Positions 62,637 to 64,000 of a stretch of 64,000 nucleotides of DNA are shown here, in pieces. The translations under genes and the position numbers were made by a program. The number at the start of each line of letters is the position of its first letter. Within the stretch, counting starts at the first letter, position 1. The DNA comes from Pantoea deleyi (GTDB taxonomy: Bacteria; Pseudomonadota; Gammaproteobacteria; Enterobacterales; Enterobacteriaceae), in the NCBI RefSeq assembly GCF_022647325.1, contig NZ_CP071405.1, positions 3,472,001-3,536,000 of the forward strand, in the 5' to 3' direction. Below the pieces are notes generated by a model. That model was not told the origin of the DNA. It saw only the letters and a program-made list of their open reading frames with translations, and made no database searches.

Positions 62637-64000
62637 ATGAAAATTCCTTATATTCCAGAAGATGCCCCTTTCAACGGCGATCAGAAGTACTGGCTGGCTG
62701 GCTTTCTTGCCGGTCTTCACTCCCGACTGCTGGTGTTAGAAGACAAACAGCAACCTGCCGCCGGAACGGGCGCTGCCGCCACCACGCAGCTGCATATCCT
62801 TTACGGTTCCCAGACCGGTAACGCCGAAGCGCTGGCGCAGACCGCAGCGAAATCTGCCCGCGCGAAAGGTCTGGTGCCGGTGGTTCAGGCGCTGGGCGAT
62901 GTCGATCTCGACGTGTTCGCCACGATGCGCCATGTGCTGATCGTCACCTCGACCTATGGCGAAGGCGAAATGCCGGACAACGCGCAGCTGTTCTGGGATG
63001 CGATCTCGGCCAGTACCGCGCCGCGTCTGGAGCAGATGCACTTCGCCGTACTGGCGATTGGTGACACCGGCTACGACGGCTTCTGCCAGGCGGGTAAATT
63101 TATCGATATGCGCCTGGAGCAGCTGGGCGCGAAACGCGTGGTCGATCGTATCGACTGCGACATCGACTACGAAGAGCCTTCCAGCGAGTGGCTGAACAGC
63201 TCCATGCCACAGTTCGCCGCCAGCGCGGGCAGCAGCGGCACCGTGCTGGAAAGCGCGCCGGAAGCGCCGGTGATCCCGGGCAGCAACAAATCGAATCCGT
63301 ATGCCGCGGCGCTGATCACCAATAAGCGCCTGTCAGGTGAGCAGTCGGCCAAGGATATCCGTCATTTCGAGTTTGACCTCGCTGGCAGCGGCCTGAAATA
63401 TGAAGCGGGCGATGCGCTGGGTGTCATCCCGGTCAACGAGCCGTCGCTGGTCAGCCTGCTGCTGACGCAGCTTAACGCTGACTACCAGACGCCGGTGCCG
63501 GGCTTTGACCGCAGCCTGGGTGACCTGCTGACCTATCAGTTCGAGATCTCCGAGCCGTCGCGCAAGTTAATCGAATGGGTCGGTCAGAACACCACCAACC
63601 AGGAGCTGCGTCATGTGTTGCAGCATGATGATAAAGATGCGCTGGGCGTCTGGCTGTGGGGCAAAGATACCCTCGATCTGCTGCAGCTTGAGCTGACACG
63701 CACGCTGGCGGTGCCTGAGTTTGTGGCCCTGCTGCGTCCGCTGCAGCACCGCGCCTACTCGATCTCCTCCAGCTCGAAAGCGCATCCTGATCAGGTTCAC
63801 CTGACCGTGGCTTCCGTGCGTTATCACAGCGGTGGCCGTAATCGCGGTGGCGTCTGCTCGACCTATCTGGCCGAGCGCGTGCGTCGCGGCGAGAAGCCCG
63901 CCATCTTTATCTCACCTAACAAAGCGTTCCGCGTACCGGCTAACAACAGCGCGCCGCTGATCATGGTGGGACCGGGCACCGGCATCGCGCCCTTCCGCGC
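62637..64000 (+). CDS. CysJ-like diflavin (FMN/FAD) NADPH reductase, 3' end cut by window
   Basis: 454 codons visible. The N-terminal segment (FNGDQKYWLAGFLAGL) resembles the short helix before the flavodoxin domain of sulfite reductase alpha subunits. The flavodoxin domain has GSQTGNAE (residues 57-64) and TSTYGEGE (104-111). The FAD domain has RAYSISSS (372-379), and the NADPH part begins at GPGTGIAPFR at the window edge. It lies 184 bases after the GltB-like gene on the same strand, with a CCGCAG-acg-CTGCGG hairpin between (62545-62559). Its place suggests it passes NADPH electrons to the GltB-like enzyme instead of GltD. It could also be a second CysJ unrelated to its neighbour; the downstream genes are not visible. 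Confidence 0.85.
   Translation, partial: MKIPYIPEDAPFNGDQKYWLAGFLAGLHSRLLVLEDKQQPAAGTGAAATTQLHILYGSQTGNAEALAQTAAKSARAKGLVPVVQALGDVDLDVFATMRHVLIVTSTYGEGEMPDNAQLFWDAISASTAPRLEQMHFAVLAIGDTGYDGFCQAGKFIDMRLEQLGAKRVVDRIDCDIDYEEPSSEWLNSSMPQFAASAGSSGTVLESAPEAPVIPGSNKSNPYAAALITNKRLSGEQSAKDIRHFEFDLAGSGLKYEAGDALGVIPVNEPSLVSLLLTQLNADYQTPVPGFDRSLGDLLTYQFEISEPSRKLIEWVGQNTTNQELRHVLQHDDKDALGVWLWGKDTLDLLQLELTRTLAVPEFVALLRPLQHRAYSISSSSKAHPDQVHLTVASVRYHSGGRNRGGVCSTYLAERVRRGEKPAIFISPNKAFRVPANNSAPLIMVGPGTGIAPFR

Overview
The window is about 64 kb of chromosome from a gamma-proteobacterium of the order Enterobacterales. Protein sequences and gene order follow Escherichia coli closely, but several neighbours differ in a way that fits Erwiniaceae, most likely Pantoea or a close relative. 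The genus is an inference; the order is secure. No insertion sequence, prophage, CRISPR array or plasmid gene was seen. Coding density is high and most genes are housekeeping.

Layout. 1-6.8 kb: a cut-off cytoplasmic molybdopterin S/N-oxide reductase, the regulator galR, the anaerobic ribonucleotide reductase pair nrdDG and yraR. 7-14.4 kb: the yhbO-yhbP-yhbQ-yhbS cluster, the O2-independent ubiquinone genes ubiT/ubiUV, yhbW, and a divergent AraC regulator/short-chain dehydrogenase pair where E. coli has mtr. 14.4-33.4 kb, mostly minus strand: deaD with the tiny upstream ORF yrbN, nlpI, pnp, rpsO, truB, rbfA, infB, nusA, rimP, tRNA-fMet, tRNA-Leu, secG, glmM, folP, ftsH, rlmE, then yhbY (plus) and greA. 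This is the core transcription/translation/RNA-decay block. 33.6-40.7 kb: dacB, obgE, rpmA, rplU, ispB, sfsB, murA, ibaG. 40.7-52.8 kb: the mlaFEDCB lipid-transport operon and, divergently, yrbG-kdsD-kdsC-lptC-lptA-lptB-rpoN-hpf-ptsN-rapZ-npr, then mtgA. Together these serve Kdo/LPS export, outer-membrane lipid asymmetry, sigma-54 and the nitrogen PTS. 52.8-56 kb: a long gene-free stretch, the small RNA arcZ and the anaerobic sensor kinase arcB.

56-64 kb is the unusual part. After an 890-base gene-free stretch rich in inverted and direct repeats comes an 1843-residue protein with every glutamate-synthase large-subunit domain, but about 350 residues longer than E. coli GltB and with an altered Fe-S cysteine spacing. 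It is followed not by gltD but by a CysJ-like diflavin reductase (flavodoxin plus FAD/NADPH domains), cut by the window edge. The sequence suggests a glutamate synthase, or a related amidotransferase, fed by a diflavin reductase instead of the GltD iron-sulfur flavoprotein. I consider this the best candidate for an undescribed system here.

Compared with E. coli K-12 from memory, genes missing at their usual places are mtr, argG and yhbX, yhbE, yrbL, elbB, yhcC and gltD. Several anaerobic functions lie in the window (nrdDG, ubiTUV, arcB/arcZ), and plausible FNR and NrdR sites can be read upstream of nrdD and ubiU.
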